From Pseudomonas sp. CC120222-01a (GTDB lineage Bacteria; Pseudomonadota; Gammaproteobacteria; Pseudomonadales; Pseudomonadaceae), in assembly GCF_003097235.1 (NCBI RefSeq), contig NZ_QEQQ01000009.1:124001-188000 (forward strand): DNA of 64,000 nt, in the 5' to 3' direction. The notes under the pieces were generated by a model. It worked only from the letters and a program-made list of their open reading frames with translations, had not been told where the DNA came from and did not search any database. The position numbers were made by a program, and so were the translations under genes. This document shows, in pieces, positions 32,037 through 40,488 of this stretch (position 1 is its first letter; each line of letters starts with the position of its first letter).

Positions 32037-32324
32037 ATGGCGCTTGAACGCAGCGACGTGGAAAAGATCGCCCATCTGGCCCGCCTGGGCCTGAATGAAG
32101 GCGAACTGCCACGCATTACTGACGCCCTGAACAGCATTCTCGGCCTGGTCGACCAGATGCAAGCGGTTGACACCACCGGCATCGAGCCCCTGGCCCACCC
32201 CCTGGAGGCCAGCCAGCGCCTGCGTCCCGACCAGGTCACCGAAAGCAACCAGCGCGACGCCTACCAGGCGATCGCACCGTCGACCGAAAGCGGTCTGTAT
32301 CTGGTTCCGAAAGTCATCGAGTAA
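32037..32324 (+). CDS. gatC: Aspartyl/glutamyl-tRNA amidotransferase subunit C
   Basis: The 95-aa C subunit, which wraps GatA and GatB together in the tRNA-dependent amidotransferase. The ATG at 32037 ([19 protein letters not shown]) follows CTGGAG at good spacing. An open frame back to 31923 is leader. [20 protein letters not shown] and the C-terminal [10 protein letters not shown] are conserved. It is the first gene of gatCAB, 15 nt upstream of gatA. Confidence 0.95.
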   Translation: MALERSDVEKIAHLARLGLNEGELPRITDALNSILGLVDQMQAVDTTGIEPLAHPLEASQRLRPDQVTESNQRDAYQAIAPSTESGLYLVPKVIE

Positions 32325-32339
32325 GGGATAGAGCCTGCC

Positions 32340-33791
32340 ATGCATGAATTGACCCTGGCCGAGATCGCCCGCGGACTCGCCGACAAGTCGTTTTCCTCCG
32401 AAGAGCTGACCGGCGCCCTGCTGGCGCGCGTCAAGCAGATCGACCCACAGATCAACAGCTTCATCAGCGTCACCGAAGAGCTGGCCCTGGGCCAGGCGCG
32501 TGCCGCCGACGCCCGCCGCGCCGCTGGCGAGACCGGCGCACTGCTCGGTGCACCGATCGCCCACAAGGACCTGTTCTGCACCCTCGGCGTACGCACCAGC
32601 TGCGGCTCGAAGATGCTCGACAACTTCAAGGCGCCGTACGACGCCACCGTGGTCGCCAAACTGGCAGAAGCCGGCATGGTCACCCTGGGCAAGACCAACA
32701 TGGACGAATTCGCCATGGGTTCGGCCAACGAATCCAGCCACTACGGCGCGGTGAAGAACCCGTGGAACCTCGAGCACGTGCCTGGCGGCTCGTCCGGTGG
32801 TTCGGCTGCGGCCGTGGCAGCGCGCCTGCTGCCGGCCACCACCGGCACCGACACCGGTGGCTCGATCCGCCAGCCAGCGGCTCTGACCAACCTCACCGGC
32901 CTCAAGCCGACGTACGGTCGCGTATCACGCTGGGGCATGATCGCCTACGCCTCCAGCCTCGACCAGGGTGGCCCACTGGCACGCACCGCCGAAGACTGCG
33001 CCCTGCTGCTGCAAGGCATGGCCGGCTTCGATGCCAAGGATTCCACCAGCATCGACGAGCCCGTGCCGGATTACAGCGCTGCACTCAACGGCTCGCTGCA
33101 GGGCCTGCGCATTGGCCTGCCGAAGGAGTACTTCGGTGCCGGCCTCGACCCGCGCATCGCCGAGCTGGTCCAGGCCAGCGTCAAGGAGCTGGAAAAGCTC
33201 GGTGCGGTAGTCAAGGAAATCAGCCTGCCGAACATGCAGCACGCGATCCCGGCGTACTACGTGATCGCCCCGGCCGAAGCTTCTTCCAACCTGTCGCGCT
33301 TCGACGGTGTGCGCTTCGGCTACCGCTGCGAAGAGCCGAAAGACCTGACCGACCTGTACAAGCGCTCCCGTGGCGAAGGCTTCGGCGCCGAAGTGCAGCG
33401 CCGTATCATGGTCGGCACCTACGCCCTGTCGGCCGGCTACTATGACGCCTACTACGTCAAGGCGCAGCAGATCCGCCGCCTGATCAAGAACGACTTCATG
33501 GCCGCCTTCAACGATGTCGACCTGATCCTCGGCCCAACCACGCCGAACCCGGCCTGGAAGCTTGGCGCCAAGAGCAGCGACCCGGTCGCCGCCTACCTGG
33601 AAGACGTCTACACCATCACCGCCAACCTGGCGGGCCTGCCGGGCCTGTCGATGCCAGCCGGCTTCGTCGATGGCCTGCCGGTCGGCGTGCAGCTGCTGGC
33701 CCCGTACTTCCAGGAAGGCCGCCTGCTCAACGTCGCGCACCGTTACCAGCAAGTCACCGACTGGCACACCCGCGCCCCTAACGGCTTCTGA
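32340..33791 (+). CDS. gatA: Aspartyl/glutamyl-tRNA amidotransferase subunit A
   Basis: The 483-aa amidase-signature subunit, which hydrolyses glutamine and channels ammonia to the GatB active site, amidating mischarged Asp-tRNA(Asn) and/or Glu-tRNA(Gln). The Ser-cisSer-Lys triad is visible: the lysine in IAHKDLFC, and the serines in [14 protein letters not shown] and TGGSIRQPA. It has the usual length and lies 15 nt after gatC and 11 nt before gatB. Confidence 0.97.
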   Translation: MHELTLAEIARGLADKSFSSEELTGALLARVKQIDPQINSFISVTEELALGQARAADARRAAGETGALLGAPIAHKDLFCTLGVRTSCGSKMLDNFKAPYDATVVAKLAEAGMVTLGKTNMDEFAMGSANESSHYGAVKNPWNLEHVPGGSSGGSAAAVAARLLPATTGTDTGGSIRQPAALTNLTGLKPTYGRVSRWGMIAYASSLDQGGPLARTAEDCALLLQGMAGFDAKDSTSIDEPVPDYSAALNGSLQGLRIGLPKEYFGAGLDPRIAELVQASVKELEKLGAVVKEISLPNMQHAIPAYYVIAPAEASSNLSRFDGVRFGYRCEEPKDLTDLYKRSRGEGFGAEVQRRIMVGTYALSAGYYDAYYVKAQQIRRLIKNDFMAAFNDVDLILGPTTPNPAWKLGAKSSDPVAAYLEDVYTITANLAGLPGLSMPAGFVDGLPVGVQLLAPYFQEGRLLNVAHRYQQVTDWHTRAPNGF

Positions 33792-33802
33792 GGAATTCAC
33801 AC

Positions 33803-35248
33803 ATGCAATGGGAAGTTGTGATCGGGCTGGAGATTCATACCCAGCTGGCCACCCAGTCGAAGATCTTCTCCGGCAGCGCCACCACCTTCGGCTCCGAGCC
33901 GAACACCCAGGCCAGCCTGGTTGACCTGGGCATGCCCGGCGTACTGCCGGTGCTGAACCAGGAAGCCGTGCGCATGGCCTGCATGTTCGGCCTGGCGATC
34001 GATGCCGAGATCTGCAAGCGCAACGTGTTCGCGCGCAAGAACTACTTCTACCCCGACCTGCCCAAGGGCTACCAGATCAGCCAGATGGACCTGCCGATCG
34101 TCGGCAAGGGCCACTTGGACATCGCCCTGGAAGACGGCACCATCAAGCGCATCGGCGTTACCCGCGCGCACCTGGAAGAAGACGCCGGCAAGAGCCTGCA
34201 CGAAGACTTCAGCGGCTCTACCGGCATCGACCTGAACCGCGCCGGCACGCCGCTGCTGGAAATCGTCTCCGAGCCGGACATGCGCAGCGCCAAGGAAGCC
34301 GTGGCCTACGTCAAGGCCATCCACGCCCTGGTGCGCTACCTGGGCATCTGTGACGGCAACATGGCCGAAGGCTCGCTGCGCTGCGACTGCAACGTGTCGA
34401 TCCGCCCGAAAGGCCAGGCCGAGTTCGGCACCCGCTGCGAGATCAAGAACGTCAACTCGTTCCGCTTCATCGAGCGTGCGATCAACAGCGAGATCCAGCG
34501 CCAGATCGACCTGATCGAGGACGGCGGCAAGGTGGTGCAGGAAACCCGCCTGTACGACCCGAACAAGGACGAGACCCGCTCCATGCGCAGCAAGGAGGAG
34601 GCCAACGACTACCGTTACTTCCCCGATCCGGACCTGCTGCCGGTGGTGATCGAGGACAGCTTCCTCGAAACCGTCCGCGCCGGCCTGCCGGAGCTGCCGC
34701 CACAGAAGGTCGAGCGCTTCCAGAGCCAATACGGCCTGTCGGCCTACGACGCCAACGTGCTGGCATCCAGCCGCGAACAGGCGGACTACTTCGAAGAAGT
34801 GGTGAAGATCGGTGGCGACGCCAAACTGGCCGCCAACTGGGTCATGGTCGAACTGGGCAGCCTGCTGAACAAGCTGGGCATAGAGATCGACCAGGCGCCG
34901 GTCAGCGCCGCGCACCTGGGCGGCATGCTGCTGCGCATTCGCGACAACACCATCAGCGGCAAGATTGCCAAGACCGTGTTCGAGGCCATGGCCGCCGGTG
35001 AAGGCGATGCCGACAGCATCATCGAGAGCAAAGGCCTCAAGCAGGTCACCGACACCGGTGCGATCGACAAGATGCTCGACGAGATGCTCGCAGCCAACGC
35101 CGAACAGGTCGAACAGTATCGCGCCGCCGACGAGGCCAAGCGCGGCAAGATGTTCGGCTTCTTCGTCGGCCAGGCGATGAAGGCGTCCAAAGGCAAGGCC
35201 AACCCGGGGCAGGTGAACCAATTGCTCAAGGCCAAGCTCGAAGGGTGA
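33803..35248 (+). CDS. gatB: Aspartyl/glutamyl-tRNA amidotransferase subunit B
   Basis: The 481-aa tRNA-binding and kinase-like subunit, which phosphorylates the mischarged aminoacyl-tRNA and transfers ammonia supplied by GatA. It starts [20 protein letters not shown], has the [14 protein letters not shown] block ([14 protein letters not shown]), [17 protein letters not shown], and a C-terminal YqeY-like tail domain (about 330-481) that binds the tRNA elbow. It is the last gene of the operon, followed by a hairpin and REP pair. Confidence 0.97.
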   Translation: MQWEVVIGLEIHTQLATQSKIFSGSATTFGSEPNTQASLVDLGMPGVLPVLNQEAVRMACMFGLAIDAEICKRNVFARKNYFYPDLPKGYQISQMDLPIVGKGHLDIALEDGTIKRIGVTRAHLEEDAGKSLHEDFSGSTGIDLNRAGTPLLEIVSEPDMRSAKEAVAYVKAIHALVRYLGICDGNMAEGSLRCDCNVSIRPKGQAEFGTRCEIKNVNSFRFIERAINSEIQRQIDLIEDGGKVVQETRLYDPNKDETRSMRSKEEANDYRYFPDPDLLPVVIEDSFLETVRAGLPELPPQKVERFQSQYGLSAYDANVLASSREQADYFEEVVKIGGDAKLAANWVMVELGSLLNKLGIEIDQAPVSAAHLGGMLLRIRDNTISGKIAKTVFEAMAAGEGDADSIIESKGLKQVTDTGAIDKMLDEMLAANAEQVEQYRAADEAKRGKMFGFFVGQAMKASKGKANPGQVNQLLKAKLEG

Positions 35249-35270
35249 TTGTTTTACCCCTCTGACTCTT

Positions 35271-35370
35271 GCGAGGGCTTCGCCCTCGTTCGCGGGCACG
35301 CCCGCTCCCACAGGTGCAGCGCCGCTAACACATGCGGCGATGTACCTGTGGGAGCGGGCGCGCCCGCGAA
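35271..35370. repeat. Hairpin plus paired REP sequence after gatB
   Basis: GCGAGGGC-TTC-GCCCTCG (35271-35288) is a tight hairpin beginning 23 nt after gatB. It is followed by two oppositely oriented REP arms, 35289-35315 and 35344-35370, which are complementary except at one base pair in the core. The core GCGGGC-N-GCCCGC and the flank CTCCCACAGG recur in the other type-1 repeats of this window. It lies between gatB and the RlpA-like gene, both on the plus strand. Confidence 0.9.
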
Positions 35371-35394
35371 TGGCCATATAGGAGAGCACCTGAC

Positions 35395-35769
35395 TTGCTA
35401 AAACGATCCCTCGGCACCCTGGCCCTGTTCTCCTTCCTGGCCGGCTGCGCCAGCCACGACATCGACCCGCGCGGTTACAACGAAACCGGCACCGCTTCCT
35501 ATTACGGCTCGCGCCACCACGGCAAACGCACTGCCAGCGGCGAACCGTTCAACCAGCACGGCCTCACTGCCGCCCACCGCAGCCTGCCATTCGGCAGCCG
35601 GGTGCTGGTCACCAACCTGGCCAACGACCGCAGCGTAGTGGTCCGCATCAACGACCGCGGCCCGCATACCCGAGGCCGGTTGATCGACCTGTCACGTGCC
35701 GCAGCAGAAAAAATCGGCATGCTCCGTAGCGGAACGGCGCGCGTCCGGGTACAAGGTCTGAGCGACTGA
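35395..35769 (+). CDS. RlpA-like double-psi beta-barrel lipoprotein, TTG start
   Basis: A 124-aa lipoprotein starting at TTG 35395 ([22 protein letters not shown]), preceded by GGAGAG at 8 nt. An ATG frame from 35332 exists but would translate the REP arm into an Arg/Gly string and is rejected. The lipobox LAGC predicts cleavage before Cys18. The rest is a double-psi beta-barrel ([43 protein letters not shown]), as in septal-ring RlpA transglycosylases. The SPOR domain of full RlpA is absent, so this is a short RlpA-like protein. Enzymatic activity is uncertain. Confidence 0.88.
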   Translation: MLKRSLGTLALFSFLAGCASHDIDPRGYNETGTASYYGSRHHGKRTASGEPFNQHGLTAAHRSLPFGSRVLVTNLANDRSVVVRINDRGPHTRGRLIDLSRAAAEKIGMLRSGTARVRVQGLSD

Positions 35770-35841
35770 CCTGATACCCGTCCTGACTGGAGCCCGATTA
35801 TTTTCGACCTGGCCACCCTCCCCACCTTCAGCCTGCTGCAA

Positions 35842-36885
35842 ATGGGCGTTGCCCTGCTGCTGCTGATCGCCGGAGCCGAACTCCTGGTGCGCGCCGCCCT
35901 GCGCCTGGCCCAGCGCCTGCACGTGCGACCACTGATCATCGGCCTGAGCCTGGTGGCCTTCGGCAGTACCGCGCCACAGCTGACCGTGAGCCTGCAGGCC
36001 GCCTATCAAGGTGCGCCCGACGTGGCCGTGGGCAGCGTGATCGGCAGCAACATCTTCAACGTGCTGGTCATCCTCGGCCTGGCCGCGCTGATCATCCCGC
36101 TGCGGGTATCACGCCAACTGGTGCGCCTGGACATCCCGTTGATGATCGTTGCCAGCGGCCTGGTGTATGCGCTCTGTGCCAATGGCCACCTGGGCCGGGC
36201 CGAAGGGTTGTTGCTGCTGCTCGCCCTGGCCGGCTACCTGGCCATGCTGTGGCACCAGTCTCGCCACTATGCCCGCACCTATCCCGCCCAGCATGCCGGG
36301 GCTGCCAGCGCCGGGCGCTTCTGGTCCGGAACACTGCTGCAGGTGCTGTTCGGTCTTGGCCTGTTGAGCCTGGCCGGCCACCTGCTACTGGAAGCGGCCG
36401 TTGAAGTGGCCACCGATCTCGGCCTGTCCGAACGCGTCATCGGCCTGACGGTTGTGGCCGTGTGCACATCCCTGCCTGAGCTTGCCGCCGCGCTGATCGC
36501 CGCCATTCGCGGCGAGCGAGAGATTGCGGTAGGTACGGTGATCGGCAGCAACCTGTTCAACCTGCTGGCAGTGCTCGGCCTGACGGCGCTGATCACCCCT
36601 GAGCCGCTGAGCATCTCGCCCAATGCGCTGGCGTTCGACCTGCCGGTAATGCTGGGTGTCGCAGCCCTGAGCCTGCCCGTTTTCTACTCCGGCTACCGTG
36701 TCACCCGCGTCGAGGGGCTGGTGTTTCTCTGCCTGTATCTGGTCTATGGCCTGCATGTGGCAGCCTTCACCATGGGCATGCCGCTGGCCGGCCGCCTGGA
36801 GCGGTTGATGCTGTTCTACGTTCTGCCAGTGCTCGTCGTGGTGCTGTTGTTTACCACCGTGCGTGCCTGGCGCCGCCAACACTAA
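35842..36885 (+). CDS. Calcium/sodium antiporter family (CaCA) membrane protein
   Basis: A 347-aa membrane protein with about ten helices and two inverted halves, each with the alpha-repeat signature of the YrbG/CaxA exchanger group: VAFGSTAPQLTVSLQA...VGSVIGSNIFNVLVILG and VAVCTSLPELAAALIA...VGTVIGSNLFNLLAVLG. In the first half the usual acidic residue after Ser-Thr-Ala-Pro is glutamine (TAPQL instead of SLPEL), which may alter ion binding. The start is uncertain: the ATG at 35842 has no Shine-Dalgarno, while in-frame ATT codons at 35797/35800 follow a GGAG and would add 14-15 residues. It lies 73 nt after the RlpA-like gene. Confidence 0.82.
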   Translation: MGVALLLLIAGAELLVRAALRLAQRLHVRPLIIGLSLVAFGSTAPQLTVSLQAAYQGAPDVAVGSVIGSNIFNVLVILGLAALIIPLRVSRQLVRLDIPLMIVASGLVYALCANGHLGRAEGLLLLLALAGYLAMLWHQSRHYARTYPAQHAGAASAGRFWSGTLLQVLFGLGLLSLAGHLLLEAAVEVATDLGLSERVIGLTVVAVCTSLPELAAALIAAIRGEREIAVGTVIGSNLFNLLAVLGLTALITPEPLSISPNALAFDLPVMLGVAALSLPVFYSGYRVTRVEGLVFLCLYLVYGLHVAAFTMGMPLAGRLERLMLFYVLPVLVVVLLFTTVRAWRRQH

Positions 36886-36895
36886 GGAAAACAAC

Positions 36896-37270
36896 ATGGC
36901 TGAGAGCAACAAGACCGGCGAACAGATTCGCCGCCAGGTGATGGGCGATGCCTTCGTCGACCGCGCCCTGGGCAATGCCACCGACTTTACCCAGCCCCTG
37001 CAGGACTTCGTCAACGAGCATGCCTGGGGCAGTGTCTGGTCACGTGACGGGCTACCGCTGAAAACCCGCAGCCTGATTACCCTGGCCACCCTGACGGCGC
37101 TCAAGTGCCCGCAGGAGCTGAAGGGACATGTGCGCGGGGCGTTGAACAATGGCTGTACGGTGGAGGAGATTCGCGAGGCATTGCTGCATTGCGCAGTCTA
37201 TGCGGGAGTGCCGGCGGCGATCGATGCTTTCAGGGCCGCGCAGGAAGTCATCGACAGCTATCAGGCCTGA
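36896..37270 (+). CDS. Carboxymuconolactone decarboxylase family protein
   Basis: A 124-aa protein of the CMD/AhpD-like fold, close in size to 4-carboxymuconolactone decarboxylase (PcaC). The ATG at 36896 follows AAGGAAA. The typical block LITLATLTALKCPQELKGHVRGALNNG and HCAVYAGVPAAIDAF is present, with cysteines at LKCP, NGCT and HCAV. No other protocatechuate genes are near, and it sits 10 nt after the exchanger gene, so a role in aromatic degradation is not supported by context. Confidence 0.85.
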   Translation: MAESNKTGEQIRRQVMGDAFVDRALGNATDFTQPLQDFVNEHAWGSVWSRDGLPLKTRSLITLATLTALKCPQELKGHVRGALNNGCTVEEIREALLHCAVYAGVPAAIDAFRAAQEVIDSYQA

Positions 37271-37282
37271 TTTAGCCTTTTC

Positions 37283-37370
37283 AGGTCCGGCCTCTTCGCG
37301 GGCACGCCCGCTCCCACAAGTACTGCACTGCACCTGTGGGAGCGGGCGTGCCCGCGAAGAGGCCGGACCT
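37283..37370. repeat. Paired REP element, perfect 36-bp inverted repeat
   Basis: Arms 37283-37318 and 37335-37370 are exact reverse complements over 36 nt, separated by 16 nt. It sits between the convergent decarboxylase-family gene and amino-acid permease gene, 7 nt from the permease stop, where it can serve as a bidirectional transcription stop or mRNA 3' end protector. Each arm holds the type-1 REP core with the flanks CTCCCACA and AGGTCCGGCCTCTTC. Confidence 0.95.
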
Positions 37371-37377
37371 GTCTTGC

Positions 37378-38736
37378 TTATTGGGCCTGGCGAGCCTTCT
37401 TCAGCTTGAAGGCCACCCACAGCACCGCAATCCACCCCGGAATCAGCATCACCGAGATGCGGATCGGTGGGGTCAGGTACATCACCACCAGAATCAGCAC
37501 GATGAACGCCAGGCACAGGTAGTTGGTCAGCGGGTGCCCCCAGCTCTGGTAGAACGGGGTGATCCCGGCCGCCAGCTTGGCCTTGCGGAACTTCAGGTGG
37601 GTAATACTGATGCTGGCCCAGTTGATCACCAGCGCCGACACCGCCAGAGCCATCAACAGGCCGAACGCCTCACCGGGCATCAGGTAGTTGATCAGCACGC
37701 ACAGGCCGGTCGCAAAGGCCGAAACGCCCAACGCCGTCAGTGGCACACCGCTGCGGCTCACCTTGAGCAGCTGGCGTGGCGCATCGCCTTGGCTGGCCAG
37801 GCCGAACAGCATGCGGCTGTTGGCGTACACGCAGCTGTTGTACACCGACAGCGCGGCAGTCAGCACCACGATGTTGAGAATGGTCGCCACCAGGTCGCTG
37901 TCCAGTTCGTGGAAAATCATCACGAACGGGCTGCCGCCCTGCACCACTTTCTGCCAGGGGTACAACGACAGCAGCACGGCCAGGGCGCCGATGTAGAAGA
38001 TCAGGATGCGGTAGACCACCTGGTTGGTGGCTTTGGGGATGCTCTGGCGCGGGTTGTCAGCCTCGGCGGCGGTGATACCGACCAGCTCCAGGCCACCGAA
38101 CGAGAACATGATCACCGCCAGCGCCATCACCAGCCCGGTCACGCCACTGGGGAAGAACCCGCCGTATTGCCACAGGTTGGCCACGCTGGCATCCGGGCCG
38201 CCGTGGCCGCTGGCCAGCAGCCAGGCACCGAAGCCGATCATGCTGACGATGGCCACCACCTTGACCAGGGCGAACCAGAACTCCATCTCGCCGTAGACCC
38301 TCACCTGGGTCAGGTTGATCAGGTTGATTGCCACGAAGAAGATCGCCGCCGTGGCCCAGGTCGGGAACTCCGGCCACCAGTACTGCACATAGATACCCAC
38401 GGCCGTGAGTTCGGCCATGCCGACCAGCACGTACACCACCCAGTAGTTCCAACCGGAGACGAAACCGGCGAACTCGCTCCAGTATTGGTGGGCGAAGTGG
38501 CTGAAGCTGCCGGCGACCGGCTCCTCGACCACCATCTCACCCAATTGGCGCATGATGAAGAAGGCCATCAGGCCGGCGATGGCGTAGCCCAGCAAAACGG
38601 AGGGGCCGGCCAGCTGGATGGTCTGGGCGATGCCCAGAAACAGCCCGGTGCCGACGGCACCGCCCAGCGCGATCAGCTGGATATGGCGATTCTTCAACCC
38701 GCGCTTCAGCGGCTCGGGCGTGCTCTGGTCTTGCAT
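37378..38736 (-). CDS. Amino acid permease (APC superfamily, AAT/AroP-like)
   Basis: A 452-aa proton-coupled amino-acid transporter with 12 predicted helices. The N-terminal RGLKNRHIQLIALGGAVGTGLFLG block is the hallmark of the AAT family (AroP, PheP, CycA, AnsP and relatives). The EEPVAGSFSHFAHQYW segment and FSFGGLELVGITAAEADNPR are also characteristic. Substrate cannot be fixed by eye. The helix 1 and helix 3 pattern is compatible with aromatic, D-Ala/D-Ser/Gly or other neutral amino acids. It is apparently monocistronic, bounded by the REP pair on its 3' side. Confidence 0.88.
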   Translation of the reverse strand: MQDQSTPEPLKRGLKNRHIQLIALGGAVGTGLFLGIAQTIQLAGPSVLLGYAIAGLMAFFIMRQLGEMVVEEPVAGSFSHFAHQYWSEFAGFVSGWNYWVVYVLVGMAELTAVGIYVQYWWPEFPTWATAAIFFVAINLINLTQVRVYGEMEFWFALVKVVAIVSMIGFGAWLLASGHGGPDASVANLWQYGGFFPSGVTGLVMALAVIMFSFGGLELVGITAAEADNPRQSIPKATNQVVYRILIFYIGALAVLLSLYPWQKVVQGGSPFVMIFHELDSDLVATILNIVVLTAALSVYNSCVYANSRMLFGLASQGDAPRQLLKVSRSGVPLTALGVSAFATGLCVLINYLMPGEAFGLLMALAVSALVINWASISITHLKFRKAKLAAGITPFYQSWGHPLTNYLCLAFIVLILVVMYLTPPIRISVMLIPGWIAVLWVAFKLKKARQAQ

Positions 38737-38793
38737 GAAGTGTCCTTTGGCTCAGTGAGGCAGTGTTATTGCTGTTGTTTTGCAGTCAAGGAT

Positions 38794-39735
38794 CTAGATC
38801 CATCCGCCCCACTGCAAGATGAAAATACCAATATTGGTGGTGATCGCCGCCATTAGCGTGGTAATCACGATGATCGAGGCCGCCAGTTCATGGTTACCGT
38901 TGGCGGCGCGGGCCATGACATAACTGGCCGCCGCCGTCGGGCTGCCGATGTAGAGGAACAGGATGCCCAGCTCGGCTCCGCGGAAACCGCACAACCAGGC
39001 CCCCAGGGTACCGATCAGTGGCAGCCAGACCATCTTCACCAGGCTGGCATCGATGGCCAGCCTGCCGCTGTCGCGCAGCGCCGCCAGCGACAGGGTGCCG
39101 CCGATGCAGATCAGCGCCAGCGGCAGGGTCATCTGCGCCAGGTAGTCACCCGAGGTGAGCAGCCAGTTGGGCAACGGCACCTGGCCGTAAGCCATCGGCG
39201 TGGCCACCAGCACGCTGATGATCAGCGGGTTGCTGAAAATGCTCTTGCAGATGCTCCAGGGGTCGGACTTGAGATCCGGGCTGTACACCGCCAGCACCAC
39301 CGACGACAGCGAGTTGTACATGAGGATAACCAGGCCGGCGAGCACCGCCCCGAGGGAGATGCCGTAATCGCCATAAAGGCTGGCAGCCAGGGCCAGGCCG
39401 ATCACGCCGTTGTTGCCGCGGAACGCGCCCTGGGTGTAGATACCGCGGTCAGCCAGCGGGCTGCGCCAGATTGCCATGCCCCAGGACACGGCGAAGCCGA
39501 CCAGGGTGGCGGCGACGAAGTAGAGGATGACCTTGGGCTGCACCGCCGTGGCCAGGTCGGCGTGGTAGATGCCGAGGAACAGCAACGCTGGCATGCAGAC
39601 GTTGAACACCAGCTGCGAGGCGACGCGGTTGAAATTGTCGTCGATCAGGTGGATGCGTTTGAGCAACACGCCCATGAACAGCATGGCGAAGACGGGCGCC
39701 GTGATGTTCAGCGTCTGGATAAGAAGGGCGAGCAT
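38794..39735 (-). CDS. AEC-family transporter (auxin efflux carrier superfamily)
   Basis: A 313-aa membrane protein with about ten helices in two five-helix halves. Each half ends in the characteristic asparagine-containing broken helix (NGVIGLALAASLYGDYG; GSPTAAASYVMARAANGN). The ATG at 39735 was chosen over an in-frame TTG two codons upstream. Bacterial members export or import organic acids such as malate or malonate. The substrate here is unknown, and neither neighbour (an amino-acid permease and RoxR) indicates it. Confidence 0.85.
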   Translation of the reverse strand: MLALLIQTLNITAPVFAMLFMGVLLKRIHLIDDNFNRVASQLVFNVCMPALLFLGIYHADLATAVQPKVILYFVAATLVGFAVSWGMAIWRSPLADRGIYTQGAFRGNNGVIGLALAASLYGDYGISLGAVLAGLVILMYNSLSSVVLAVYSPDLKSDPWSICKSIFSNPLIISVLVATPMAYGQVPLPNWLLTSGDYLAQMTLPLALICIGGTLSLAALRDSGRLAIDASLVKMVWLPLIGTLGAWLCGFRGAELGILFLYIGSPTAAASYVMARAANGNHELAASIIVITTLMAAITTNIGIFILQWGGWI

Positions 39736-39840
39736 GCGCAAGCGGTCCTGATGGGGTTGCCGTTAGGCGGCTAATGATACGCCAACGCGTCAGGAATTGC
39801 GGGGATCGAGCGGGACTTTAAACATGTTTCTGTCTGCACC

Positions 39841-39915
39841 GGCTTCTTCGCGGGCACGCCCGCTCCCACAGGGTTACGCGATCTCTGTGGGAGCGGGCGC
39901 GCCCGCGAAGAAGCC
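39841..39915. repeat. Paired REP element after roxR
   Basis: Arms 39841-39870 and 39886-39915 are complementary at 29 of 30 positions around a 15-nt centre. It starts 10 nt beyond the roxR stop on the minus strand. Same type-1 core as the other copies. Confidence 0.92.
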
Positions 39916-39924
39916 AACGCTGAC

Positions 39925-40488
39925 TCAGCGGCGGACCGGGCGTTTCTGCAGTTTGCGCTGCAAGGTCCGGCGGTGCATGCCCAGCGCCCGCGCGGTGGCG
40001 GAGATATTGCCCTCGTGCTCGTTCAGCACGCGCTGGATGTGCTCCCACTGCAGGCGGTCCACCGACATCGGGTTTTCCGGCACCAGCGAGTCCAGGTCGG
40101 CATGCTCCGACAGCAGCGCTGCCAGCACATCGTCGGCGTCGGCCGGCTTGCACAGGTAGTTGCAGGCGCCACGCTTGACCGCCTCGACAGCGGTGGCGAT
40201 GCTCGAGTAACCGGTGAGGATCACCACGCGCATCTCCGGGTCCAGCTCCAGCAGCTTGGGCAGCAGCACCAGGCCCGAGTCGCCTTCCATCTTCAGGTCC
40301 AGCGTGGCGTAGTCCGGCAGGTCCTGCTGGGCCAGGATCAGGCCCTCCTCGGCGGAGCCGGCAGTGCTTACGCGGAAACCACGGCGGCTCATGGCGCGGG
40401 CCATGACCCGGGTAAAGGTGGCGTCATCGTCCACCAGCAGCAGGTGCGGAAGTTCTTCGCCTTCGACCTGGTTTTCTTCGCTCATCAT
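39925..40488 (-). CDS. roxR: Redox response regulator RoxR (RegA/PrrA type)
   Basis: A 187-aa two-component regulator. The receiver domain (about 14-130) has the acidic pair in LLVDDDATF, the phosphoacceptor aspartate in LPDYATLDLKMEGDSG, and the conserved Thr/Lys in VILTGYSS and CKPADADD. The C-terminal Fis-type helix-turn-helix (NISATARALGMHRRTLQRKLQKRPVRR region) is nearly invariant in RegA/ActR/PrrA/RoxR proteins. It is encoded directly downstream of roxS, with ATG-ATGA overlap of the two frames. Pseudomonas RoxR controls respiratory oxidases and redox/cyanide adaptation. Either of two adjacent ATGs could start it. Confidence 0.93.
   Translation of the reverse strand: MMSEENQVEGEELPHLLLVDDDATFTRVMARAMSRRGFRVSTAGSAEEGLILAQQDLPDYATLDLKMEGDSGLVLLPKLLELDPEMRVVILTGYSSIATAVEAVKRGACNYLCKPADADDVLAALLSEHADLDSLVPENPMSVDRLQWEHIQRVLNEHEGNISATARALGMHRRTLQRKLQKRPVRR

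Noticed and set aside
35332..35394. ATG frame extending the RlpA-like protein with [13 protein letters not shown]
   Set aside because: This is translated REP repeat. The TTG at 35395 with GGAGAG upstream gives a clean lipoprotein signal.
37149..37409. Plus-strand frame of 86 aa across the REP pair
   Set aside because: Composition is the translated REP palindrome and it overlaps the real decarboxylase-family gene.
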